Of a stretch of 64,000 nucleotides of DNA, positions 56,601-64,000 are shown piece after piece. The notes beneath the pieces are model-generated. The model had not been told where the DNA came from. It was given only the letters and a program-made list of their open reading frames with translations, and made no database searches. The DNA is from Ditylenchus dipsaci (Eukaryota > Nematoda > Chromadorea > Rhabditida > Anguinidae). The stretch's first letter is position 1; each line of letters begins with the position of its first letter. Location: contig SADC01001283.1 of the NCBI GenBank assembly GCA_004194705.1, forward strand, positions 248,001-312,000, written 5' to 3'. The translations under genes were made by a program, and so were the position numbers.

Positions 56601-58957
56601 ATCGACCCAAATTTTTTCCAATTTTTTAGGGTTGAACAATAAACGCCCCGGGGCGTTTAATAGAGAAAATACGGTACGGTTAGCTTAGCCGTATGTTAAA
56701 TCGGGCGTCGACTGTAGTCAAAGTCAGTCATGGAAATGTTAATTCTCAAAAAGGATTCAGACCACGACTGAAATTGTTTTTTCTCTTTTGGCTTTTCACC
56801 TATAAAACCAGGAAAAAAAAATTTTAGTCGACTTTCCTATGTAAAAAAGGAAGTTTTTTCCACCTACAATTTTTTTAAATTTTTTGCTATAAAAATTTAA
56901 AAAATGTGTTTGTTACAATTTTGTAAATTTTTAGGAAAATTTCTGGTTTCTTGTTTTTTTGGACGTTGTGTTTTTCGTCTTGTAGTTATTTTTTTCAAAA
57001 TTTTGTTTTCTTTTTTTTTCAAAAACTGGTCGTGCCCTGGTTCCTACTTCTTCTGTGATGCCATTTTTTTTTAAAACAGCAAATCAGGCAAAAAAAACTC
57101 ACCCATTTTCTACTCTTTCATAATACTCATACTCATCCGGGTCAAAGGAACCATCGAAAAAGTTGAGCCACTTAAATAACATTTTTTAACTGTTCCTAAT
57201 TGTAGTAACGGACAAAAATTTTGATTTACTTTGAGTTGGATAGCCTAAATACCCACAAGTTACAAATTTGATATCATACAGCAATTCACCAACTTTTTCG
57301 ATGGATTTTATCACATCATGGACGTGTAGTAAATAACTAAAAATATCGTTGTATACAATGTGTTTTTTAGCAAAATTTGCCTTGGGTGTCCCATTGCAGC
57401 ATCTCGAAAGTCTGAAACTATTTTGTTGAATTTTTTGTAGTAACTTTTTAAATTATAGTGCAAAGTCGTTTTTACGATGCCCCAAGTTCGTTTTCTCTAG
57501 GGTCCGACAAAACTTTAGAAATTATTTTACCTATTAATTTCGGAGGTTCTATGCCTTGTACTCGCAGATCTATAAAAGTATTGAAATAGCTGATGAAAGA
57601 CTCTTATTTTTTCGAAGAAACCTACAGGCTTGGTCTGCTGTGAGATTGTGGTAAATTATCTAAATTTCATCGATGTTTTTATTTTGACTAACGACATTTC
57701 TAAGAAAAATAGTAAAAATGGTGGATACCCTTACCATGTAAGCGGCAACTAAAAATCATTTTTAATGATTCCTATCGAATTTTGCTGACTAATTTGTTTA
57801 CCCAAATAAGCAGCATTTACTCGACCTACAAAAACAGTTTTTTAATTAAAAAAAATACTTTGAAAAAAATTACTTCGTGGACAACTAGTGGCAACAATAA
57901 AAATGTTTCTTTTTCTAGCCGATTCTGCCTGGAAATTTTTTGAATAAAATTTATATTAATATTTTTTTAAACCAAAATATGCACCTCCAGAACTGAATTT
58001 AGAGATTCACAGAATCTTAAAACTTTTTTACTTTTTTTGCTTATTAAATTTTTTTGCCAACCGATACAGCACCGCCAAATTCAAAGGCCCAAAATCCTAT
58101 AAAAATAAAATTAAAAAAACGATAAAAAAAATTATTCTCCTACATCATAAAAGGCGTCATAGTGCACATAATCGTCCACACAAAAGTAGATATTTTGTTG
58201 ATTGTCTCTGGGAGTAGAATCAAAAGATGTCTAAAAATAAATAGTGAAATTAATGTTGTACATAGCAGCTTGAAAAATTCGCCCGATTTTTTATAAACCA
58301 TAGTTTTTTCTTGTCCTGATTTAGAAAAACCGAAAACGACTTTGACACTTGTGATTAGACTGACGAATCATATTCCAAAAATGTAGGTTTGAATATTTCG
58401 GAACCTAGGTGGGAAAGAACTGTCGACTGTATACACTCTATATATAACATTCTCCCCTCAAGTACCTTCCTGCCTCGGGTACGACACTTTTTACCTTTAT
58501 TTTTGGAATTTTTTGCCAATTGTGATTCGCCAGTCTAGTCTGAAATATCGCAGTGATTCCGATCTCGCCAATCGTTTTTGAAAATTTTTTAAACTTTTGT
58601 CAGTAGGATCCGCGACTGTCGATATAACACCACCGTTTTTTTAAAGTTGCGGTGTTATATCGAGGCAAAAAGTTCAATTTTTCAAAAACAATTGGCAAAA
58701 TCGGAATCACTGCTATATTTAAGACTAGACTGTCAAATAACGTTTGGCAAAAAAAATAAAAAATACGGGTCGACGAACGAACTTGAGGGGGGTGTGCTAT
58801 AACAAGAGTGAACTGCATTAAAAAATTTAATGTAACCAAAAAAATTGGCAAAACTTACAAAATAGAGCTTATTTTCAATAATGCAAGCAATAGACCCAGC
58901 TTGTTGCTTAGGGCTGACCAGTGCCTGGGGTCTTTGCTGCTGGCTTAAAAGGGTCAT
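47674..58957 (-). CDS. CDC14: CDC14-type dual-specificity protein phosphatase
   Basis: Exons, 5' to 3' on the minus strand: 58957-58859 ([13 protein letters not shown]), 58230-58144, 58096-58032 ([17 protein letters not shown]), 57992-57973, 57825-57802, 57748-57735 (14 nt), 57659-57602 ([15 protein letters not shown]), 57569-57531, 57411-57381, from 57336 ([14 protein letters not shown]), 57170-57103 ([12 protein letters not shown]), 56257-56184 ([17 protein letters not shown]), 56134-56114, 56056-55979 ([16 protein letters not shown]), 52112-52065 ([15 protein letters not shown]), 52010-51897 ([20 protein letters not shown], the HCxxGxxRT signature), from 51553 ([16 protein letters not shown]) through about 51127, 50683-50486 (QGDRLCEM), 50425-50312 and 47965-47674 (Asn/Ser-rich tail, stop TAG); about 48083-48025 may add another. 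CDC14 reverses CDK phosphorylation at mitotic exit. The short linker exon before STPSDEIV was not found, and there is one unresolved frame change near 51370. Introns hold a mariner and several foldbacks. Confidence 0.9.
48680..48925. repeat. GCCTAAGGGCTAAGCC-type repeat in CDC14 intron
   Basis: CTAGTATAGAATACCCCCCC at the left and GGGGGTATTCTATACTAGCG at the right, with CCTAAGGGCTAAGCCTAAAC inside. Same family as 11158-11340 and 49375-49610. Confidence 0.65.
49027..49949. mobile_element. Foldback with AAACGAAATTTGTC arrays and 8-bp TSD
   Basis: The ends GGCTAGGTGAGATT and inverse AATCTCACCTAGCC carry TSD AAATCAGC at 49019-49026 and 49950-49957. Short arrays of GTCAAAAACGAAATTT follow (left about 7 units, right about 3 inverted), then GCCTTGGTCCCC and its inverse. 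An inner foldback at 49375-49610 has GCGCTAGTAGC ends. In a CDC14 intron. Confidence 0.85.
52359..53884 (+). pseudogene. Mariner-type transposase, interrupted
   Basis: ATG 52359 follows a TTTTAG acceptor. N-terminal HTH ([17 protein letters not shown]), then in another frame a second HTH-like part ([16 protein letters not shown]), FSDEKLFTV (first catalytic Asp) and [14 protein letters not shown]. After the 53050-53494 insertion come [17 protein letters not shown] (second Asp) and [11 protein letters not shown] (third Asp). Frameshifts at about 52498 and 52690 and the insertion make it non-functional. Confidence 0.82.
53050..53494. mobile_element. Foldback inserted into the mariner transposase
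   Basis: CAGTCTTGGTCAATTAACC at the left, inverse GGTTGATTGGCCAAGACTG at the right, and near-perfect arms through ATTACGATTTTGCGTTTTTC and AATGTAGCTG. CAGCAC is repeated on both sides (53044-53049, 53495-53500). Removal restores the reading NQH|FGQQ. Confidence 0.82.
54060..54390. repeat. C-tract repeats with GACGCTACTGTCATATA ends (CDC14 intron)
   Basis: Two partial copies of the GGCGCTAG + poly-C family (54070-54130 and near 54365), with CCTGAGCCTAATGCCTAAAA between them. Confidence 0.5.
54620..55020. repeat. Long foldback in CDC14 intron
   Basis: Arms ACCCGTCATAATCATTAAGT, TCTCCCGTCAAATTTTTAAA and CTAATGAGCCATCAACTGGC, with inverse copies to the right. The loop is near 54810. No TSD defined. 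Confidence 0.75.
55235..55446. repeat. hAT-like short element, CAGGGTTCTCATCT ends
   Basis: CAGGGTTCTCATCTC and inverse GATGAGAACGCTG with imperfect 8-mers ATTTCAAG and ATTCAAAG outside. The core shares TTGAGAGTCAAAAATAAAGA with the inside of 37865-38280. Confidence 0.55.
56300..56714. mobile_element. TA-flanked MITE with nested CCGTATTTTCTCTATTAAAC foldback
   Basis: The ends CAGTCGACTCTCGATTTAAC and inverse lie between TA pairs (56298-99, 56715-16). Inside is a second foldback (56421-56680) with ends CCGTATTTTCTCTATTAAAC that resembles 59395-59640. In a CDC14 intron. Confidence 0.85.
58432..58815. mobile_element. Dimeric TA-type MITE in CDC14 intron 1
   Basis: End sequences TACACTCTATATATAACATT and inverse GCTATAACAAGAGTGAACTG. 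The central palindrome GACTGTCGATATAACACCAC / GGTGTTATATCGAGG repeats an end-like motif. Arms share CAAAATCGGAATCACTG-type sequence with 43331-43762. Confidence 0.7.
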
Positions 58958-58969
58958 GGCCGCTAAAAA

Positions 58970-59394
58970 GGGAATTAGTGAAAGTTCGAGCAGTTGTTGT
59001 TGATTGTTATGCAAAAAGGGAAAAGGACTGCCCAAATCACATGGAAAACAACAAAAAGAAGGAACCCTGGAATTGCTATAGAAGAAGAGAGGGCTGGCGC
59101 ATAGCCAACCACCCCAAACTTTAAGTTTGGTGGTTTTGCAACGAAAAATTCGTGTTTAGTTGGCGCCATTTCAAATCTTGATTTGTTTTTAGTCGATTTT
59201 TCGCTGAGTGATATTTTTGCTTGTTATTTCTTAGTTTTGAGCTGAAATGACTTTGCAAAATGCATAAAAAGCTTTAACTATTTTATTATAGAAATTTTGC
59301 AAAAGTTCCGTTCACCGAGTTCTCCCAAATTGTGTATTGACGACTTTTTTTAGCTTCCCCGGTCATGATTAGGCTAGAAAAGATGGGTGGGAAC
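58970..59394. other. No gene recognised (CDC14 upstream region)
   Basis: Upstream of CDC14 exon 1, probably containing its promoter. No specific element identified. Confidence 0.35.
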
Positions 59395-59640
59395 CGTATT
59401 CTCTCTATTAAACCCCCATGGGGGATTATTTTTTAACCCCTAAAAAATCGGAAAAAATGAGGTCGATTTTGAAATTTTCGGGTACTCACCCGAAATCTGA
59501 AAAATGGAATTAGGAGTGCTCGTGCTAAACAAGAAACGCAAAAAACAGATTTGCGAAATGTTTGCTCTAGACTGAGATATAAGGTCCGGAGGTTGGGGGA
59601 TTATTAGAGAGTGGGGGATTGATAGAGAATATACGGTATT
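59395..59640. repeat. Foldback with ACCGTATTCTCTCTATTAAA ends
   Basis: ACCGTATTCTCTCTATTAAA plus CCCCCATGGGGGATTA at the left, inverse TGATAGAGAATATACGGTAT at the right. Same family as the inner part of 56300-56714. Confidence 0.7.
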
Positions 59641-60030
59641 CTACCGTATTTTGGTCACTGGAGCTGTGTTCTTCTTTGGGTCGCAGGCGATTCTACTACT
59701 AAGGCCATCCTCGCAGATTATTCTTCGACTGTTCTACTGAAAATTGCATGAGGTCATTTATCAGAATTCGGATTTTACTTGAAATTTTTTAAGTTATCGA
59801 CTGTTTATTATTTCAAAGGTTGGCCTAGAAAATTTGCAGGCAGAAAAGTTACCATTAACCGCTGAGTCCTCTTTCAGATGGCACATTTAACCCAAAAACC
59901 TAGATTCATGCTTCAACTATTATGCTAAACAAATCATTCCATACATCCACAAGCATATACTATTCGTCCCACATCTAAATGGCTGTACATAATTCAATAA
60001 AATATTTTTAATCCTTCTATTTTATCAAAA

Positions 60031-62602
60031 ATGAACGTATTTCGACTGGCCATTTTGGAAATTGCGAGACAAGGAATCTGGGCATCTCTGACTGGTGGCT
60101 GGTGCTACGAGCCCAACAACTCTATCTTCTGCAACACAATACATCTCTATATATGTAAATTTTCAATATTTTTGCCCAAAAAAAGACTGGCATTGACTAA
60201 AACGACTTTTTTTATAAATCAACCAATTTAGGGTGTACCCTGCTGGTCCTACCTCTTTTGCTGGGTATTGTGGGCGCTGGAAGCGATGGATTCTCTCTAG
60301 GCTTATTGCTGGCCTATGTCGGCTTCATTGCAGCCTTGTTTTTGATACTCAAACTCGTGGTTTCGTATCTACACAATGTTTTTGACACAGGTAACTTAAT
60401 TTTGGAACATTAATTTTAGAAAACAACGAAACCACAACGAAACCACACTTGGGTGAACCAAGTATGAGTTTTAATCTAGATTTTGCTATCAGCCGGGTGT
60501 ATCAAGAAATTTTTAAAATGACCTTAACTTTTCTGCATGAATTTTCAAATTTTTGTTTATGATGTAGAATGTCAAAGAAATGATTTTGCTTAGTCCCTCT
60601 GTGGTTTGCGTCCTGGCCTGTGGATGAGCACGGGATGGGCTTGGCCCGAACCACAGGGAAGTAAGCAAAAATCTTGGGTTGACATTATATACCAAAAAAA
60701 CATTTTCCGCGAGAAAAAAATCAATTAGCAGAAACAGAATTCTGAAGTTACAGCCATTTAAAAAAGGGTAATATTTAAACGTGCCCGCTAATCTGTGAAA
60801 AATGCCCGCTAATTTCGTGAAAAATGCCCGCTAATCGGAAATGCCCGCTAATCTTTGAAAAATGCCCGCTAATTTGTGAAAAATGCCCGCTAATTTTCGA
60901 AAAATTGCCCGCTAATTTTTTCTGTGATTGCGTATTACGCTATAGGTGGTATTTAATTATGCCCGCTAATCTGTGAAAAATGCCCGCTAATCGGAAATGC
61001 CCGCTAATCTTTGAAAAATGCCCGCTAATTTGTGAAAAATGCCCGCTAATTTTCGAAAAATTGCCCGCTAATTTTTTTACTACGCTACTCTTGTGCCTAG
61101 GGGTTATTTTCCAAGCTAAACACGATTCTTGCGTAACTTTTTCAGTTTTTTTCTATTCTTTCTGTTACAGATGTCGCTGCAATTAGTTTTCGAGCATATA
61201 AAGAGAGGCGCTCAAATCGTATATATGGAAGCTGCTTGTTTCAGTGGTGATGACCAATAATGGATTAGAGTCTTCAAATCGAGTCATTAAAGATTGTGCT
61301 ACTCTTCGAAAAACACTAGTTTTGCGTGCTTTTCTCCACGCAGCTGAAAGAATGATGCGAAATTCTAGTATGGATCCAGACCGTCAAGTGAGTGCCTCCA
61401 TGTTTATTTTAGATTATTTATTCTCTTCATTAAGGCTCCAGCCTTAGTTCCCAAAATCAGTCCGCAAGTCTACGAGGAAGCGTACAAGCTAGAGCAAGAA
61501 TCACGTCCTTTCTACCGAACTGCAATCAATGGATGCAATTTCTTTGTCATTCCATCTGCTAACGCCGTGGACCAGAATGTTCCGGAACTCTTCATGCAAC
61601 TTATTCAAGGAGGCTACAGCTTCGAGCAGTTCAAAAATCTTAGGACAGCCTTTCACTTAGTTACTCCTTCACCAGTTTGGCTAAATTTCTTCTCCTGCTC
61701 CTGCCTGATGGGTGGAAAGAAATCACCATGCAAGCATTCTGTCATGTTGATGAAGAAGCAAGGTAATACGACCTTTCCGAGACATGCAATTGCAGAGCCG
61801 TTGGGAAGGAAAAGAAAGAGAGGACGTCCATGTCAAGGATAATATCAAATATTGTTTTCACTCTTATTGCATTGTTACTGTTAGTTGAAATAAAAGAAAG
61901 TTGGAATTGGTTGTGTGAAGGGCTGTAACGGCAAAGGGGACGTTAATCAAGCTTTGACTGTACTGGTTTCAAATTGTATGTCAACTGTTGGATATATCTT
62001 CATTTTGATTGATTATAGAATTGAAAAAGTTGCATCGTGAAGATGTCTGATGCTTAAATCAAAAAAAAAGCAGTACGAAGTGAACACACAAATACTGGAA
62101 AGAAATAAAGTATATAATCGTGCTTATCTTGCAAAAAAACCCTTAGAAACATCAATAGCGTAATACGCAATCACAGAAAAAATTAGCGGGCAATTTTTCG
62201 AAAATTAGCGGCATTTTTCACAAATTAGCGGGCATTTTTCAAAGATTAGCGGGCATTTCCGATTAGCGGGCATTTTTCACAGATTAGCGGGCATAATTAA
62301 ATACCACCCTTTAAAAAAGGCAGAAATTCTTGACACACCGTGTATAATTGTTAGATCTATCAAATTTTTTCTGCAAATTGGTGGTTTTTTGGAATCAATG
62401 GATTCTTATGACATTTTCTATATTTATCGATTACTCATTGCAATTTTAGTCGAGCCAATAATCACAGTGAAAACCAAAAAGTCAGCATCCGCTGAGCAGA
62501 CATGCAGATCGCCTGTATCCTCGTTCAGTGCTAGAGCCACTGAGAGCAATGTGATTGAAATGATAGATCTGGCGGCTGAGAGAAGTCGGCACCGTCAAAC
62601 AG
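60031..62602 (+). CDS. pcx: Pecanex homologue, first four exons
   Basis: Exons 60031-60154, 60232-60390, 60420-60461 and 62450-62602 join in frame. Exon 1 encodes ILEIARQGIWASLTGGWCYE, followed by NTIHLYIW, the hallmark pecanex N-terminus (LRQG.WAs.TGGWyydP...n..HLY.W). Exon 2 encodes two membrane segments (LLVLPLLLGIVGAG and YVGFIAALFLILKLVVSYLH) ending HNVFDTG. Exon 4 encodes KKSASAEQTCRSPVSSF and VIEMIDLAAERSRHRQ. Pecanex is a large multi-pass ER or cell-surface protein, linked to Notch signalling in Drosophila. Its remaining roughly 1,500+ residues are not seen before RPS3A. The locus may be truncated, or the rest may lie beyond the window with RPS3A nested in an intron. Intron 3 (about 2 kb) contains a mariner-type foldback with a nested MULE. 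Confidence 0.82.
60766..62309 (+). mobile_element. MULE-type transposon C with GCCCGCTAAT arrays
   Basis: Exact 9-bp TSD TTTAAAAAA at 60757-60765 and 62310-62318. The ends GGGTAATATTTAAACGTGCC and inverse GGGTGGTATTTAATTATGCC run into arrays of GCCCGCTAATTTGTGAAAAA. On the left the whole array occurs twice in tandem (60781-60920 and 60957-61075), separated by CTGTGATTGCGTATTACG, which also borders the right array (62160-62300). It encodes a 5'-deleted MULE C-terminus. Confidence 0.92.
61236..61841 (+). pseudogene. MULE transposase C-terminal half with SWIM zinc finger
   Basis: Exons 61236-61387 (TNNGLESSNRVIKDCATLRK, the segment around the catalytic Glu of MULEs) and 61437-61841 (VPKISPQVYEEAYKLEQES, then the SWIM motif CSCLMGGKKSPCKH, C.C...C.H). 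A basic AT-hook-like tail (GRKRKRGRP) precedes the stop at 61839-61841. The FLYWCH or other N-terminus and both catalytic Asp segments are missing, so the element is non-autonomous. AATAAA follows at about 61888. Confidence 0.8.
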
Positions 62603-62604
62603 GT

Positions 62605-63220
62605 CCTAATTTTCTATCTCCCGTATAAGCTGCATGAATTCTAATTTCCAATAGTGACAAAAAATCAAAGTAACTTTTATTTTTAAGTTTCCAAAATGAA
62701 TTTACTTGTTTTCTAAATTAAATCAGTGTGCCCATGGAATTGATTGATGTGGCTTGCCGGACTGCAACTTAAAAAAAAATTGTGACCAAAATCTGACCTT
62801 TTGCCTTGAGGAACCAAGGTGAATCAAGGTCTTGCTCATTTTTCATGTAAAAAATTGATTTTTTTTATTAAGAATAGTGTTGGAAAACAAAATTACTTCC
62901 CTAAATGTTTTCTGAACTATAAAAAGGTGAATAAAAATGTTTAACTGCATTTTAACATATGCTGACCTATCCTGCTCCCTATTCAAAAAAAGTATTTTTG
63001 AAAAAATAGTATTTTTAACCAACAAGAGAATGAAGCCATATTTTCTGAATTTTTAGGATTTTTAAATGGGTAAAACGGAATTTTGCAGCTAATTCTCGTA
63101 ATTTTGCAGCAAATTTATGTTTTTCCTTTTTTCTATCAAAAATTTTTAACTTTTTTTAAAGGTAATAACGCCATCATGTAGCCCTACTTTTCTAGTTTCT
63201 AGTGATGTGTCATTTATTGG
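62605..63220. other. No gene recognised
   Basis: AT-rich. Contains one CCTTGAGGAACCAAGG motif (62804-62820). This would be pecanex intron or intergenic sequence. Confidence 0.35.
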
Positions 63221-63223
63221 GTG

Positions 63224-63405
63224 CCATGGCATTTCGTCCAAAATTCAGTTCGTCCAAAGTCAGTTCGTCCAAAATATAGTTCGTCCAAAATTCAATTCGT
63301 CCAAAGACAATTCGTCCAAAATTCAATTCGTCCAAAAGTCAGTTCGTCCAAAAGCCAATTCGTCCAAAATGCATTCCGTCCAAAATGCAATCCGTCCAAA
63401 TTTCA
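63224..63405. repeat. Tandem array of CAATTCGTCCAAAAT units, unpaired
   Basis: Twelve or thirteen 13-16 bp units of (C)A(A/G)TTCGTCCAAA(A)(T/G). The style matches the TIR arrays of the MULE-type elements, but no inverted partner is in the window. Just upstream of RPS3A. Confidence 0.88.
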
Positions 63406-63664
63406 ACATGATGAAGTCCGGCAGTATCTCTATTGATCCACTTCCACCTGCGTACCGATATGTAGGCACTGCCAAATAATATCACCTGACCGTTTCTCCT
63501 TAAGTCACCTAAGTACCACGTCTTTTGGACTACGACCTCAACACCCTTTTGATCAAGATTTGATTGAGACATTAATCCGATTATTGTTTTCATTTATGCT
63601 TTCATATTTTCGACTCATAGTTTCTATTCGTAAATAAATTGGTTTTTAGCAGTTGAAAGCAAGC

Positions 63665-64000
63665 ATGGCTATCGGCAAAAATAAGAAGATGAGCAAGAAG
63701 GGAAATAAGAAGAAGGTGGTTGATCCCTTCACCCGAAAGTAAGCTTTTATGCGACAGGAAGGTTTTCTTAATTATGTTTCTTGCTGTTTTAGGGAGTGGT
63801 ACGATGTCAATGCTCCGGCTATGTTCACGAACCGCACCATTGGGAAGACATTCGTAAACAAGTCTCAGGAACAAGTAAATTGCATTTCCATTTCACCTTT
63901 TAATTGATTGTTTCAGAGATCGCCAGTGACTTCCTGAAGGGGCGCATCTGTGAGTAAGCCTCAAGTTATCATCTGATCACCTAGGATGTTCTTTATCTTT
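63665..64000 (+). CDS. RPS3A: Ribosomal protein S3A (eS1), 5' part
   Basis: Exons 63665-63738, 63793-63874 and 63917-63949 encode MAIGKNKKMSKKGNKKKVVD, then FTRKEWYDVNAPAMFTNRTI and IASDFLKGRI, the start of eS1, a 40S ribosomal protein. Introns have GTAAGC/TTTTAG, GTAAAT/TTTCAG and GTGAGT boundaries. The exon 2-3 junction is out of frame as read: after NKSQ the bases GAACAA|AGATCGCC give a shifted frame, whereas one extra G would give the family's QGTKIASD. Either a one-base deletion (pseudogene or sequencing error) or an acceptor two bases downstream. Continues beyond the window. Confidence 0.85.

Larger units (their letters stand above)
60489..62342. mobile_element. Mariner-type foldback in pecanex intron, split by a MULE
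   Basis: Ends TCAGCCGGGTGTATCAAGAA and inverse TTCTTGACACACCGTG near TA pairs. The inner part carries GCTTAGTCCCTCTGTGG and inverse. MULE C (60766-62309) is inserted in its right arm with a 9-bp TSD. Confidence 0.7.

Overview
This window looks like the genome of a small invertebrate, most likely nematode-like. The evidence is that the genes are split by many very short introns (about 40-60 nt) with TTTCAG or TTTTAG acceptors, the DNA is AT-rich, and the recognisable host genes are conserved animal or eukaryotic ones (RCC1, CDC14, pecanex, RPS19, RPS3A). No clade-specific marker was found, so the phylum is an inference.

Host genes are sparse. An RCC1-type gene lies at 33.66-36.42 kb (+). A long CDC14 dual-specificity phosphatase gene runs from 58.96 down to 47.67 kb (-). 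The 5' exons of a pecanex homologue lie at 60.03-62.60 kb (+). The first exons of RPS3A run off the right end (63.67 kb onward). A 5'-truncated, frameshifted RPS19 copy lies at 38.43-38.89 kb. An unrecognised minus-strand gene lies at 8.2-10.05 kb.

Most of the rest is DNA-transposon material, much of it as long foldback (inverted-repeat) elements, often nested. Several can be delimited by target-site duplications (TSDs). (a) MULE-type elements with 8-9 bp TSDs: 15.10-20.76, 17.85-20.29 (nested in the first), 39.22-41.66 and 60.77-62.31 kb. Their terminal inverted repeats are arrays of short tandem repeats, with a different repeat in each element. The 17.85-20.29 kb element carries a seven-exon FLYWCH + MULE transposase gene that reads open for 522 codons. 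(b) TA-flanked Tc1/mariner/pogo-type foldbacks, including a broken mariner (52.2-54.0 kb). (c) hAT-like foldbacks with 8-bp TSDs (21.1-21.9 and 43.8-44.0 kb) and a hAT coding fragment with a BED finger (30.9-31.5 kb). (d) piggyBac-like foldbacks with TTAA TSDs (31.6-32.8 and 42.2-44.2 kb). (e) tRNA-derived SINE-like copies, including a pair in palindromic arrangement (44.7-45.05 kb).

Layout: 0-15 kb is mostly non-coding with simple foldbacks and one unknown gene; 15-21 kb is nested MULEs; 21-33 kb is foldback clusters, including a three-shell 'onion' at 26.6-29.1 kb; 33-36.4 kb is RCC1; 36.5-47 kb is MITEs, the RPS19 pseudogene, a second MULE and piggyBac-like and SINE repeats; 47.7-59 kb is CDC14 with transposons in its introns; 60-64 kb is pecanex, an intronic MULE and RPS3A.

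The most distinctive feature is the set of MULE-type transposons with Foldback-like, tandem-repeat TIRs. Two relatives (A and B) have fully different but internally homogeneous repeat units at both ends.
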